This document shows, one piece after another, positions 27,101 to 41,900 of a stretch of DNA of 64,000 nucleotides (positions are counted from its first letter, which is position 1; the number at the start of each line of letters is the position of its first letter). The stretch comes from Podocnemis expansa (lineage: Eukaryota; Chordata; Testudines; Podocnemididae). The notes under the pieces are model-generated. The model was given only the letters and a program-made list of their open reading frames with translations, had not been told where the DNA came from and ran no database searches. The position numbers and the translations under genes were made by a program. Where the stretch lies: contig ML681994.1 in NCBI GenBank assembly GCA_007922195.1, positions 45,892,314 to 45,956,313 of the forward strand, written 5' to 3'.

Positions 27101-30100
27101 TTGAGACCTTGTGAAAGGTACCCCTTGTAGAAGGTTTGCTTTGTTTTGCCACCATTTTAAGGATTCCTTGAGATTTAGAGGAAGTGTAAGATGCTTGTTT
27201 AGAGATGGATGTGCAGTTTGTATATGGTTGCCAACCAAGCCTGGAAAGTCCATCTTTAATCTTGCATTGGTCACTACAGCGGTGGATGCTGCCATGTGGC
27301 CAAGGAGTTGTAATGCTATTCTTGCTGTGAAGGTTGGTGCGAGAAGAATGACTTGCAAGATGTCTTGGATTGTAGAAATTTGCATTCTTGGTAGGAAAGC
27401 TTTGCTTGCGACACACTCCAGAAGAGCGCCTATAAACTCTATTGATTTTGTCGGAATGGGATTTGATTATTCTGTGTTTATTATCAGTCCAAGATTGTTG
27501 AAGAGGTTTATTCTGGTGGCAACCAATTGTGTGCAGAGGTCTTGGGAAGTGGCCACAACGAGGCAATCGTCCAAATATGGGTAGATCATGATGCCCTGGG
27601 TGTGAAGATGTGCCATTACCACTACAAGAATCTTGGAAAAGACTCGAGGTGCTGTAGAAAGGCCGAAGGGAAGGGCTTTGTATTGGAAGCATAGATCTTC
27701 GATGGTAAATCTTAAGAGCCTATGGGAAGGATAAATTTTGACGTGAAAATAAGCATCTTTTAGGTTGAGGTAAGAAAACCATTGACCATGTTGCAGCATA
27801 TATTGAAGGACATCATTTTGAATTTTTCCCACCTTATAAATTTATTCAAGGGTCTGAGATCTAAAATTGGTCTCTAGCCGCCAATCCTTTTCTCAGCTAG
27901 AAAGTACCATGAGTAAAAACCCGAATGTTTGAACTGGGAGGAGACTGGTTCTACTACTCCAAGTTGGAGCAGGTTGTGGATCTCATCTGTAAGGATCTGT
28001 ACGTGAGAGGGGTCCCTAAAGACGGACGGGGGAGGTGGGTGATAGGGAGGGGGGATTGGAAGGGAATAGAATATCCAAATTTAATGATCTCAAGCACCCA
28101 TTTGTCAATGGTGATTGAAGCCCAGGTGTTATAATATTGGGCAAGGCAGAACTCGAAGTTTAATTTGACTGTGAGTATGCTGTCAGGTGGTTCAGGTTTT
28201 CTAAGCCCTCGACCAAGGCGTCAGAATTGCGCCTTGGTAGAAGTGGGTTGTTGGTTCTCTGAGGGCTGTGTGGGTTGTCTGTGCCTGTATGGCCTCTGCC
28301 TCATCCTCTGGGTCTAGTCATATTGTTTGGAGTTGAGTTGAGAGGTATGGTAGGTATAGAATCGTCTATGGAAGGGCATTGAACGGTTTTGTTTCTTGCA
28401 TGCATAAGAGGAGTATATGCCCAGAGTGCATAAGATCGCTCAAGAGCCTCTCATGGAGTGAAGTACCTCATCTGTTTTCCTGGAGAAAAGGTAAGTTTTC
28501 TTGAATGGTAAGTCCTCTATTTTATTTTGAAGATCCTTAGGAAGAGCGGCTGTATGAAACCAGGAAGATCTACGGATTACAACTGCTGTCGCTGTCATCC
28601 TTGCAGCTGCATCGGCTACATCGAGTGACATTTGAATAAAAGTCCTAAGCCACTTGTTGACCTTCAGTAAGTACGTGGAAGAGCAACAAGATCTTCCGCA
28701 GCTCCCCCCATGATAATAGGAAGGATGGGAAAAAGATCATGCCATATAAGACCTGGATCTGTTCCTGGCATAGTGGGTGTGTGAGGAAATATGATGAAGT
28801 TTCCTAGACTTCCTCCTGGGGGGGTGGGATTTTGGTGTATTATCCCCTCACTCAGAGATGCAAGAGAGATTATGAGGCAATTGCTGCAGTGTCAGCTGAA
28901 TCGGTGCCAGAGATGCTGCTGCTTGGTCTGTCAGCGGTTCTGATGGGGACTTGCTCTGAATGCATGCAGAGGAGGCAGACAGAACCGGTATCTTTATTGG
29001 TGGCACCTTTGGCACCAAGGCACTGGCAGCTGAGGTGGAACTGCGCGCCACGTGCTTATGCCAGCTTGTCAACGTTGGCTGCGTGCCTGGAGTGAAGCAG
29101 CTTATTTTTATCCCAGCTCTTGTGAGAAGCACGAGAAGTAGCAGCGCCTGAGCCCCCCGATGAACCTAAAGCCTCTTGCGTGTTTAGCATGGTTGAATTG
29201 CTGCTCAGTGAGGGCTGCTTATCCTGTGCAGGATTGTCCTGCGGTGTATCGGGCAGTTTGCCAGCAGCAAGTGACTGAGGCGGTTGTTCAGAGGAGGTCT
29301 CCGACTGCGGACAGAGAGATTTCTCCATTAGGAGTATTTTAAGACGAAGCTCTCTGTCCTTCCGAGCCCAAGCAGAGAGGTTGGAGCATTCCTCACATTT
29401 TTGGGGAATATGGGATTCCCGTAGACATCTAATACATTTCTTGTGTCCATCTGAGGCAGGCATAGCCCCGTTACAATTAGCGCACCATTTGAAGCCAGGA
29501 GTCGAAGGCATGTTGCCGGCTATTTCGTGTTTCCTGACAGACTTTTTTTTTTTTTTTTAATCTTTCTTCTTTTGAAAAGATTAGTCTAACATCAAAAACT
29601 GACTTTGCCTGTGTTGTTTTAGGCAGCAGAGTAAAGGAGAAGCAGTTGTGAGGGAAGAGAAGACGGATGCCAATGCGAAGTCAGGGACAGTTGAAAAGGA
29701 ACTGAGGGAAGCCAGCAGCACTTGCACCAAAGCCGCTCTGAGGGACCACGAGCCTTCCTTCTGTGCAAGCGCTGCCCTAACATCTGCTTTGAAGACTCCA
29801 TTGTGAGTGCTGGGACGATGCTGCACCTAAGGTGGAGCATCGCAGGACAGCACTCGAAGAAGAAATAATGTTCATACATGAGAAAGGGTAGTTGGAGGAA
29901 TTGTTTAAGAAACATTAATAGAGATAAGCTAGTCTCTATATTTAAGAGGTTAAATTCTTTACAACTAAGGCTGTTTACACAGCATGACTGTCCAGACCAC
30001 AGGGGCGTGATTTGGAGAGCACCATAAGCATCCCCGCATAGACCCTGCTGGCACTGACTAAAAAAGTACGTACTTCACTTTAGCGTAGTCCTGGAACTTT

Positions 30101-33100
30101 TAGTTCATATCGATAGGGTCTATGTGGGGCAATTTGAGTGCAACATTTTAGAGTGCTCTCCAAATCAAAACTCCATAGTCCAGATTACAGCACCATGTAG
30201 ACAACTCCTAAGAGAAGATCCCTAATCGAAACCCAGATCTGAATGCTCCACAAACTCTCAGAAATCAGATAGGGACCAATATTCAGCTCTGAAATTTTGC
30301 AGTTTAGTTCCATTTCTACTTATAACTTGCAGATCATTTGTAGCCTAATTACCAGCCAGATTGCTCAGTGTTCATCTGTATTATTCCCCATGCCTGCAGT
30401 ATCACTTACTATTACATTTCCTGAACACTAGAGCTGGCAAAGTACAACTGCCATACAGTCATCATTGTAGCTAATGAAATTTCTTGTCTTGTTAGTTACA
30501 CACTTTGGAGTGAAAACCCTGGAACAGAGTATAAACAACATTCCCACTGAACTTGAATCCAAGTGGGGAATTCTGCATCCAAGTTGCTGCTACTTTAGTT
30601 TCTTCTGCAGTCTTCACACACAAATATACACATTACTTACCTGCAGCTTGTAACTTTGTCATGTAAAGTATTATTTTTAAATAACATGGACTTTCAATTT
30701 GAAAAAAAAACAAACAAACTTTCTTCCTGACAACTTCTAAACTGCAAAACAAAAGACTTGCTAAAGCAATTATGTGTCACAGACCACCAGGCACAAGGCA
30801 CCACAGTACTGCCATTAACTCAAGTCCTCAGGTTCTTATTTCACTAGCTGTACAGACCTATTGGTCAGCTTCCCCTATTCAATTTTTATGATCTGCAATT
30901 ATGAAGTTTTTAGTCACAAATTATATCAGAATCACAGTTTAAAAACACTCACTGCCTCACACTGTTGGGAACAATTCACGACTGTAAAATCCATGGCATG
31001 ATATCCTGTGCTGAGATCTTTTTCTTGTAAACACTGCACTGTGTAACAAAGATTCCCATCTGAATACTGAATCATAGATTGTCCAGGATTCAGCACAGTT
31101 ACGTCTTGGAATACACATACATCATCCTTTTCTAAGAATAACAAAAAAAGTGATTCATTAGGAAAATGTTTTCCATTAAGCAAATTAACAAAATCTTATT
31201 CAAACATATAGGGCCAAGTCCTGCACTTTGTGACAATTGCGAAGTTTACTAATATAAGCAGGGTTCATTCAAGTAAGCTCCTTGACTTCCCATCCCAGGG
31301 ACAAATTCTGTGTTCCCTTACATCCAGTGCAATCCTACTGGCTTTGATAGAGTTCTATGGAGACAAAAATCAGTACAAAATTTGCCCTTTGTATTTTAAA
31401 TATGCCATATATGAATGTGTGTATTTAGTTATGAGAGGGCTTCCCAGGCAGAAGGCAATGTACTCTTCTCAAGCATATGGTGTGTTGCTTAGGACAAGCT
31501 GGGAAATGAAAAAGATACCAAGATTGATTTTGAGCTGTAAAACATGCAGCTATATAATGTCAATAACACTCCTGGCTTCAGGCTGAAGCAAGTCGTCATA
31601 TTTTCTGCATTTCTCTAATGCTTAGCAGTTCTGATCTGATATATAAAAGGAAGTCTGCAAATCACAAATTGACAACCTTTCTGCCAATTAATCTTTTATC
31701 TTTAGAATTAATGTTGAGACATCATTTTACAACACTCATATAAAGTCATTTTAGCATTTCCATTTTAGAAGGCCCAGTATGGACCCATTCCTGCATGCTT
31801 GTGTGCTTTTGTTCTGTAAAACAAAAATTATTAAAAAGAAAAAAATTACCACAAATGTACTGTTTGCATCCACAAGCACTATACATGCTGCTGTCTATTT
31901 TTTGAACTTCTCCCTGTGTAGTAAGAAACAGTTTCAGTGTTGAATACAAACATGATTTACAAAGCTTATAAGAGACACACTTTTCTTAAAACATACAAAA
32001 CTACTTCCACCACGCCAGCCTAAGTTTTAAGAAAGAGGAAAATCACAATCCACTGTAACAGACAGCAGGTGTACAGCTGTCAGATTATTACACACTGTAG
32101 TTGTTGATCAGATGGTTTTTTAGTTTCTTTGAGCATCTGGCACAATTTCTCATTGTAATAGGTATTACTGTTAACAGCTAAGCGGTTCACTTTCTTTTGG
32201 TGAGAATAGAATGACAATGCAACTGAATATTAGATCTAATTAATACTGATCTGAAGAAGAAATCTGTGCAGCTTGAAAGCTTGCATCTTTCATCGGCAGA
32301 AGCTGGCCTAATAAAATGTATTAATTCATCCACCTTCTCTCAGTTTAATTAATTTAAAAAAAAAAAAAGAAGAAGATTCTAATTCCTTTATTTTGGATAT
32401 ACATTCAAAAACAAGTCCTGTTATTTTAGTAACAAGAGCATATCTGGTCAGAAAATAGCACTTATGGCAGGTGGCAGGTGTGGTTTGGTGGTTGGGTTTT
32501 TTTTGTTTTTTTTTTTAACCCCCCTACATGACTTCAGTGTATAGTTACAATTCTGTGCTGCCTTTCAGTCTTTGCATTTGGTTCAGAATCTGGCTGATGA
32601 TGAACTATATTACACGGTCCTCATATAGGGGACTGCATACAATGGGAAAATGCCTTCCATCACAATGGTAGTTTGGAGATAAGTTATTTGTTATCATGGA
32701 TTTTCCAGGTTATAGCAACCCTTTTGTTTAAAACAAAATAAAAATGAGAGAAGAGAACAATCACAGCTCTAAACTCTTATATGTTAAAAAGGTCAAAGCT
32801 ATTAAATATCTTTAATAAGAAGCACAAATAATTAATGAAACAAGCCAACATTCCTCTAGATAAGAAGGAAATTCATGAAGTTCATTTCTTTCAATAACAG
32901 ATTAATCTGTAACTGGCACAATTTTAAGCATGTAGATTCTAGAAAGCATTGAACAAAGTAAGGTTATATTTTCTTCCCTTCCCTTAGGTCTTCTTAAAAA
33001 ACACAAAATCATTTCTCCAGTGGATTGATGGTAGCTACACTAGACCTAAAATAGGAGGTTACAAACTGGATTTGGAAGAAAGGGGACAGCGTCCCCATGT

Positions 33101-35929
33101 TTCCATTTTGTAATTCACGTAGTTACTGGAGAATCTATTAAAGGCAGTATTTGTAGCCCCACTCCCATAGCCGATGATGACACATTCAAGAAAGGGACAG
33201 AAAGAATAATACATCAAAAGATAGAGAAGAATAAGAATGCTGTTATTAAGTAACACCTGAAGGAAAATTTCTTACCACTTTACATGTTGGTATAATAATA
33301 TTTTCACAGCTACATTCTGAGAAGAGAGCAACAAAAGTGCATCAGTCAAAAGACATTAACTCAGTAACAAAAGTAACTATTACAAGTATGTAAAAGAGTT
33401 ACCACAGTGCCAGTGTGGACAACATTGCCCAGGAACTTTTTCTTTCACCAGCTGCATGTCAGCTGTGCAGTTCAGTAGAGGCACTGAACAAAGGTTCTCA
33501 TCGCACACTAACGGGGAGGAAATGACAACGATCAACATCTTCTATTTCCTTACATAAGCTATTGTAACAACATTTTCATAGAATTTTGTTATCACTACTT
33601 AATATTTGTTAAGGTCTAAACAGCATTCTTGGCACTGTACAAAAAACTAAGAGAGACAGGCCAAGATTTTAAAACATAGCAATTCTGGTTATCTCAATTT
33701 TTTATGCACAACCTGAATCATTTTAAAGGATTTTACATTTTGCTTAACATTAGTCATTTGCAAATCTGGCTCCACCAAAGTGACTCAAGTTGGGCACCCA
33801 GCAATGGAGGCATCCCAAATTACAAAGAGTTTCAAAAGTAATCTAGCTGTATATCTGTAAATAGTACTAGATAAGGTGTCAGTAGAAGGTGGCTGAAAAG
33901 AGGTACCGAGTCACTTCAGCAATGATGGTGAGCAACATTCCACTCCCTGTTACAATGCAAGTGCATGGGGATATCTGTGAAAAATTGAACTTCTTTAGAG
34001 CCTAATTAGGACAAACTGTGATGTGGCTGCAAGACAGTACAAAGAAAACACAGCAACTGGAATGGCTACACTGAATTCCTAATTTGCCAGCACTTACACA
34101 TAGCAAAGAGAGAAAGGCAAGATGTAACTAAAATTTTAGATGGTTTAACAAAATAGTTTATGTCTAAAAGAAATAGAATAAATGACAGAGAAAGATTTGC
34201 AATATGTTTTATCAAAATGAAAAAGAAACTACAGACCACTGTGCTACCCAGCTGCTCCAGAAAGTTGCAGCAAGGTCATGGATAAATGTGAAAGGACAGC
34301 TCTACAGCTACAACTATCATTTTCCATGAGCAAACAGGGAGCAACGGCCCTCAAGAGTTGAATCAGATGAGACACACACACACACAGTTGTGAAATCAGA
34401 GAAGACTCATGGTCAGATGCACCGTTAGTTCAGAAAAAGATCCAGGACTCGGTGTGCTGATATTCACCACTGCGGCCAGACTGGTGGCAGACTCGGGGCT
34501 CAGGTGCTGGGACTTGGGGCTTGAGCCCCATAAACCCTGAGCCAGCGACACCCCTGCTCATGGTGACTGGGAAGGGAGTTCACCTGCTGGTGACCATCAG
34601 GAGTGTCAAAGGTGAAGTGAGAAAAATCAAGCAGCATGGAAATCTCATGAAAGCAAATGGCAGAAAGACTTGTGAAGTTGTCTGGCCATCTGAAAGACTA
34701 TAATGTTAGTTGAAATTACTCAATGTTTCTTTCCAGAAGAGATGTTATAGGTAGGAGTACTCTCTCCAGATATATGCAAATAGTTAATAAATACAGTGCC
34801 AATAGAGATAACTCAGCAACACACTCCTGGGCACTGTTGAACCAATAACATTTGCTGCTGTACATTGCAAATGGCTTTCTCCAGCTGCTCCTGTCATCTA
34901 TTCTTAACACTAGTTACTTTTGAAAACCCAGCCCTAAGTCCCTACCCACAGGAACAACATAAAAGAAGGATGAATTTTAAAAAGATAACATAAAAGGTAC
35001 ATCAGAAGACTGTGATAACTAAGCACATTATACAAGACTGAACATTTTATAATGCTGTATTTTTAACATTTGGATACATTCAAATTTAGATGGAAAAAAT
35101 ACGAAGTGTATAACATTGATTAGCTATAGTAAAACTTTTTAATTTAAAAGCAGCTGAACTTACCACAATTGTAACGAGGACAACAGGAATGTGTGGTGCT
35201 AAGATTTACTGTGAGAATTTCCCCATCATTACATAAAGGAACAGGTTCAATGCAAGACTCACAAACTAAAGTTTAAAAGAATAAGTGAAATACACAGTTT
35301 AAAATATATCATCAGAAAGTTGTTATATATGAGTTTTATTCTACCCAAGTTCTTCTACTGTGCCTGGATAGCCAAGAAACTTTTATTGACTAATATGTTC
35401 AAACAAAATAGATAATTGAATGTATTGATACAGTGATGTGTGTATCTATTGCATTGTCCAGTGTTGAGATTTATACTCAGAAACCATTGTCACATGGACT
35501 GAAAAAATAACTGTTGATGGGTTATAATCTATGAAGAGGAAGACTGAAGGCAAAGGTCACATAATTTTATAGATAAACTCTGTCCAAATATTTTAAGACA
35601 AGTCCAATTTCTGTATGTGTGTGATATGGTATTATTCTTTAGCATGCAGTTCAGCAGTCACATTAAAAAAAAGTAACCTAGGAATAAAGGTCTCAAATTG
35701 CTGAATCCATGGAGGTGGACACTTACAACTGAAAGAGTCTGCCCGGGCCAATCCTGTGATGGGATTCTCAGAAAACATTACCAGGTACAAACCTACACAT
35801 CTGTCTTTCTTATTTGCAAATACCCTACAACAGTGGATCTCAACCTGTGATTCAAGCATCCCTGGGGATCCACAGACTATATCTAAATGGTCTGCAACAC
35901 TTAGACTCAAAAGTGATTGAACAGAATTC

Positions 35930-35982
<53 letters not shown>

Positions 35983-38900
35983 AAATAGATTTCCAAATGG
36001 CTCTCAACCTCCATTCAAAATTTTCTAAAAGTCCTCAAATGAAAAAAAATGTTGAGAACCACTGCTGTACCATATCCTGTCTACCCACAAGACTGGAGGT
36101 ATTATAAAGGCTTCTTACCACATAGATAAGAGAAACAACAAGGATCTTCCTGTTTTGCTTCAACAATAAATTGGTCTTCTCTGCACTCTGGACGGGGAGC
36201 ACTGGGACATGCTAAAGGATCACATTCTACATAAAATAACCAAGTCAGTATCTTAATAAAAACTCATGCAAGTAATCCTAAAACAGAAGGCACTATTCTA
36301 CTTCTTATCTCTTTTTTCATTTTCTCTTATCTAAACAAAACTAAATTATAAATCAAAACTGACAGAAAAGAACAGATAAAAAATTAGCATAAACCCTAAC
36401 AAACACAGCAGAAACATCTCTTTTACATTATTTATGGTGATCTGCTAATACAGGCAGAATAGTCATCTGGCACAATTACCACAGAAAATGTAGGGCAGAA
36501 ATATCATCTTTGTCTGGTCTCCATATTTCACTTACCACATTGGTATTGTGGACAGCAGGACAGGGGGCTATAGCCTACCATCAATTTTTCACCATATTTG
36601 CATGTTGGAATAGTAGCCTCACACAAAGTCATGTTGCATTCTGAGGGGAAAAAAAACCATGGCATATTCAAATATTTTATATGTATGAATGTGGCTGGAC
36701 ATTTCATTGGCTGATAACTGGCAAGTGCTTACAGGGGACTATCTAGAGCAGTGGTTCCCAACTTATGGCTCTCACATGGGCTTTCAAAGTGGCCTGAAGC
36801 TCCCTCAGGACCTAGTCGGGGGCACTTCAACAAGGCTGAAAGCCTGATGCAGGCTCCTTGCTGCAGTCAAGGGGATGTGACATCAGTCCTTCCCTCCCAC
36901 TGGCTGTAGTAGGGAGCACAGCAAAGCACTCTGTGTCCATTGGCTTTGGAGTCTCTGCCGCAGTCAGAAAGATGTGAGATCAGCACTCCCTTTTCTCACC
37001 TCCAGCAGAGAGCAAAGCACTTTGCCTGGGTCCCTAGTTTCCGGGGTCCCTGCTCAAGCCAGAGGGAAGGAAGCACTGATCTTCCATCCCCCTGACAGCA
37101 AATGGGAGCCACTGCCTAGTAACTTAGTTAGAACACTCAGGGCTACAGGACGCAGGCAGTTTCTCTGCCTCCACCAAGAAATGGGAAATCAGCGAGGAGG
37201 CCGCCTCTGTGCTGAACTCCTTCTGTCTGGCTGCAGGGACATCCTGCTGTCAGAGACTGATGGCCCTTCAGGTTTGTAAAAATGATGTCTATGGCCCTCA
37301 AGTCAAAAAGGTTGAGAATTATTGATCTAGAGAGTGAAAATACCAGGTCAGCTAGCCCATTTATCCTCTATTTACACAAAAATGTTTCATTAAGACATTA
37401 AAGCTAGCATCTTATGACTAATCAGTTAGATACTAGAAGCACACTTTAGGTAAGAAACATGGACAGACAAAAACCTAGCATCTGGCCATCAACAGACATT
37501 AAACTGCTTTCTGGGAAAACAGTAACATGCCAATGCATGCTTCACTTAGAAGCAGCAGCAATGCAAAGAGGTAGAATCATAAAGATTCTAACAATACATT
37601 CTGCTGTTCTGGCAGCTGACTGACAGAAATAGAAAATAAAATAATTAACTGCATAAGAGGAAGAATGGCATTCTCACTGACGCAGAGGACATGGCATCCA
37701 GGAAATTTGGGTTCAGTTCCTGGCTCTACCAAAGTCGTCTTGTGTTTTCTGGGTCAAGTCTTTCTACCCTCTCTATATAAAATTGTTCAGAGTTATAATA
37801 CTTCTTTGGTCTCATCCTATGTCTTGTCTATTCAGATTTTAAACTCTTCAGGGCAGGGACTGTGGACCACTCTATGTACATACTACACATAACACCAGGG
37901 GACTGCAATCTGTGTTTGGGCCAGCCACTTTTATCATCATTATTTGTACAACAATATACATAATGTGCTACAATTAGGTAGAATTACCTTAGAGTTTGTC
38001 TACAGGAACATTTATACCATGATGGGGTGTGAATGTATTACTCACTAGCTCCTAGAGCATTAACAAACTATTAACATACATCAACAGTGTCCACACAGCT
38101 ATTTATGCTGTGGCAGGGTATGGCATTGTAGATTCACATCCCAACTTTCTGTGATCTAATTGCTCATTCAAACAAGCCCATAGTCTTCTGTGGAAAAGCT
38201 CAGCATTGACCCTAAGTGTGAGGCCTGTTCTTTCACATCCTTTCCAAGATAGGAATAATCTGCGAAATGCTTGCGAAAGTTTAGCCTATGCCAAATTTTC
38301 AAAAGTGGCTATGTGACTTAAAATCCTGAGTCCTATTTCCAAAAGTGACTAGTACAATTAGAAGCCTAAATCCCACTGATTTTCTTTGCAACTTCAAGCC
38401 CTAAGTGCCTACAGTCATGCCTACATTACAGCTGAACATCTGTGGCTGGCCTGGGTCAGCTGACTCAGGCTCAGGCTGTGGTGTAGATGATTTGGGTAAG
38501 GCTAGAGCCCAAACTCTGGGACTCCATGAGTGAGGACATTCCTGAAGGTACAGCCTGAGCCCCATGGGTCCAACTCAGCTGACAAGAGCCAGCCACTGAT
38601 GGCTAATTGCAGCGTAAACATACTCTAAGTCTCCCTTGAAAATTGAAATCAATCTCTTTAGTCAGTTAGGTATATTTAAACAACTCCTTTGTGCTATTGT
38701 TCTGGTAAATACATTTGGCTGCATACATACCACACACTTTCTTTGGACAGCAAGCCCTCTCTTCAATTACATGAATGATAACTTCACCTTCCCTCTCACA
38801 GACCGGTGGTGGGTCTTCACTGCATTCAGGTTCTATAGCAATAACACTTCCATTCTCCAAACAGTTATACATACAACACCCTTTAATAGACCCGTTCCAA

Positions 38901-41900
38901 ACTTCTCCAGCAGAGCGGGGCTGTCCTTCATTATCTGTACATGCTAAGTAAGAAAAACATTAAACCCTTCAGACCTTTAATTAGCACAAATCTATTCTAA
39001 ACTAGTATAAGCCTGAATAACATGTCAGCTGGATAACCTCATGGCATAAAAAGACAGACAATATTTTATCAAGCATTTAATAGAAAGGTCTGTATTGTTT
39101 TCTAAAACATGCTTGAGTTTGATGCACTGAAAATTATTAATTTAACAGATCTGTTCCATTAACAGAAACTCTAGCTGGTATAGAACACCAGCTCCCCTGA
39201 ATAGTATTAGCTGATGTACATAACACCAGAGTTCAAATTTCTGCACACAATTTATCTTTGCTTCTGTGAGAAATTCAAGGAGTCATTGACTATGTCTATA
39301 GCCTTGAAATGGCTGGGTCACAGTTACATCAGAAGTCACACCTCTAATGATACTATATGCAGAGTAGTTGTAGCCATGTTGGCCCCAGGATATTAGACAG
39401 ACAAGGTGTGTGAGGTAATATTTTTGTTTGTGGTTCAAAAGCTTGTCTCTCTCACCAATGGGAGTCAGTCCAATAAAAGATATTACCTCATCCACCTTGT
39501 CTCTTTGATGCCTCCTCATGGCACTAGATAGTCAAGGAGCAATTTGCTATCATAACACAGGTTTGAATGGCCAGATTCTTTCTAACTCAGCATTATAAAG
39601 TCACAAACACTGAATAAGTGTCAAAACTCCCTTCCTTCCTTGAATCTATTGGTAAGTTAAAAACAAGACTGATCAACATAAGTATCAGCCTAAGTTTCCT
39701 ACCTGTGACTGGCATTGAAAACCACTGATCCAGAAGGATGGTGCCATTCCATTAACATGCCGTTTGGAGCTAATTGTATATATCTATTTACCACTATAAC
39801 TCTATGGCAATCAGTCTAAATGTTAATATAAGATTATAACTAGAGCTATCACAAATGATTTCAGATATGTCTTTAGCTTTGTTTCAATTCCAAGTGAAAA
39901 CCAACATTTTTAAATTCTCTGTGAAAGAAAATGGAGCTTGGGTCTGAAGCAGTCTGCCTGGTGGGCTGCCCTACAGCTGCTGACCTTGGAAGCCAGGGCT
40001 GCCAAGGAGCCAGGAAAGCCTGGACACCTGGAGTCCACCAAGTGAGCTGGCAGGAACAGCTGCTAGCCACAAAGCACCCCCAATTTGCAAATTTCTTGGA
40101 CAAAGGGTGGCCAAAGCCACTCACTACAGAGCAGCTTTTCTTAACTTTTTTGATAACAGGGACCAGGTTCCTATATTGTGTGAAAAAGATCTTAGGCTTC
40201 CTATGTTGTGTCAGAGAGATCTCAGAGACTGGTGCCAATCCATGGACAAATCATTGAAAAACACTGTGATAGAGGACAGGCAGCATGCTTTGCTTTTCCT
40301 CCTGAGTGTTCTAAGAGAAGGAACAAGTTGTAGAATCACAAAAAGAACATCCTAGCATTATGGCTCTTTGACCAACAACACAGATTGAACCAAGGAACTC
40401 TGAAGATGAAAGAATGTATCTCTACAGCTCAAGCTAAAAAGTCCCACCCTGTAATTAGCACTGTAATGGAGTCACATCCCCTGGTGACAGTGCAGAGATG
40501 GACACATAATTTACTATTAGACATCAATATAACCCACCAGTTATATTAACATATCTGCTCAGCCATTCTTCTCAGCTTTACTTACTACATTTTTCCTCAG
40601 GTATGCACAGGTCAGAGTCTGTTCTATGGAGAATAGTTCCATTTTTACACACACAGTCTTCCCTTAAATAGGAGCACGGGGATTCTTCATAGAACCATTT
40701 ATTCAGGCATGTTTTGGCTGCACATGGTTGCACACAAGGCTGGTATTCCTGGCCATCAGGACAACCCAGGGCTATAAGTCACACATACAGAGGAAATAAA
40801 ACATTGCTATCATTTTCTTATTTTCAAAGGAGCAAACCTAAAGTATGGTCAACACTATATATTATAAAAAGCGTATTTCTACATTTTAGCAAATAGCAAT
40901 GTAAACTACAAAATTATGCAATTATACTTCAGCAAAACTCATGACTAATTCAGTCAAGATTAGAATTCAGCTCTGAAGGCATACTTTAGCATTTTACGAA
41001 ATTTGACTGTGACTTTAAAAGGTTGTGATTGAAAGGCCAAAACTTCTAACAATAATTGTAAAACAAAATTTGCTGACTAGTATACAGGACCCAGAAATAT
41101 GGCACTGATAGGAAATTATGTCTGGAGGCAGAATAATATTATTTACTTACAGCAGTAATCTGGTGTCCTCCACTTAATGCAGATATTGTGCTTGTTGCAC
41201 AAAGCCACATATGCAGACAATGCATCACACTCATAGTTCCAAAAGTAAGTATTGTTGATCCACATCTTTTCACAAAAATCCTGTGGTGAAACCTAAAATT
41301 ATATTTTAATTGAGATTTAATTAGAACATATTTTTGTAATTGAAGTTGATAAATTGTTTACAAGGAATATTATCACTTTAGGAGAAAAGAATCATCAGTG
41401 ATCCCCAAATGGCAGGAAGTCAATATCTTTTCTCTTTATGATCACTGCTTCTATGATTTTGCACCCTCCCCATTTTTGTAGTAGGCACAGAAAATAGTTA
41501 AACTAATTAATTTCAGCCAAACTCTGCTGCAGTTTCTTCTATAAATCATTCTTCTGTGAATAGATTACTAAGTACTACTACTAAGTATTGTACATAGGCT
41601 TTGAGAGCAAATGCCATACGGTCCAAACTCATATGTAGTCCAACCTGTATAAATCTTTTTTAAAATCTTTGCTTGAGCTTATGTAACAGGACAAAAATTA
41701 GAATCCCATGCTTCACATTTTCCATTCCTTAATGTAGTTGTTCCCTTTTGGCTGAAGGGCCACAGATATCATTTTTACAACCCTCAAGGGCCACCAGTTT
41801 CTGCCAGCAGGCTGCCCCCCACTGTAGCCAGATGGAAGGAGTCCAGCAAGGAGGCTGCTTACTCGATGATCTCCCATCCCTCTGACTGCAGCAGAGAAAC

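Larger units (their letters stand above)
24938..29864 (-). mobile_element. DIRS-type retrotransposon, nearly full length
   Basis: About 4.9 kb, coding strand minus (same as the host gene). It has terminal inverted repeats, an internal complementary region, and, in 5' to 3' order on minus, Gag-like zinc-finger ORF, reverse transcriptase with YLDD, RNase H-like domain, and tyrosine recombinase with Arg, His-x-x-Arg and Tyr. No target duplication is evident, as expected for recombinase-mediated insertion. Stops and frameshifts make it non-autonomous. Confidence 0.88.
23230..30952 (-). other. OTOGL intron S-T (7.7 kb)
   Basis: Holds a short palindromic PLE end and a nearly complete DIRS element. 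The flanks 23,643-24,937 and 29,865-30,952 show no gene or recognised repeat. Confidence 0.7.
36641..38730 (-). other. OTOGL intron L-M
   Basis: 2.1 kb with a hAT element, a MIR/CORE-type SINE and MITEs (separate entries). Confidence 0.6.

Noticed and set aside
27111..27584. Plus-strand 157-residue frame
   Set aside because: Antisense of the DIRS RT/RNase H region.
36749..37324. 101-residue frame at 36,974-37,279 as a gene
   Set aside because: Lies wholly inside a hAT element bounded by a perfect 8-bp duplication.
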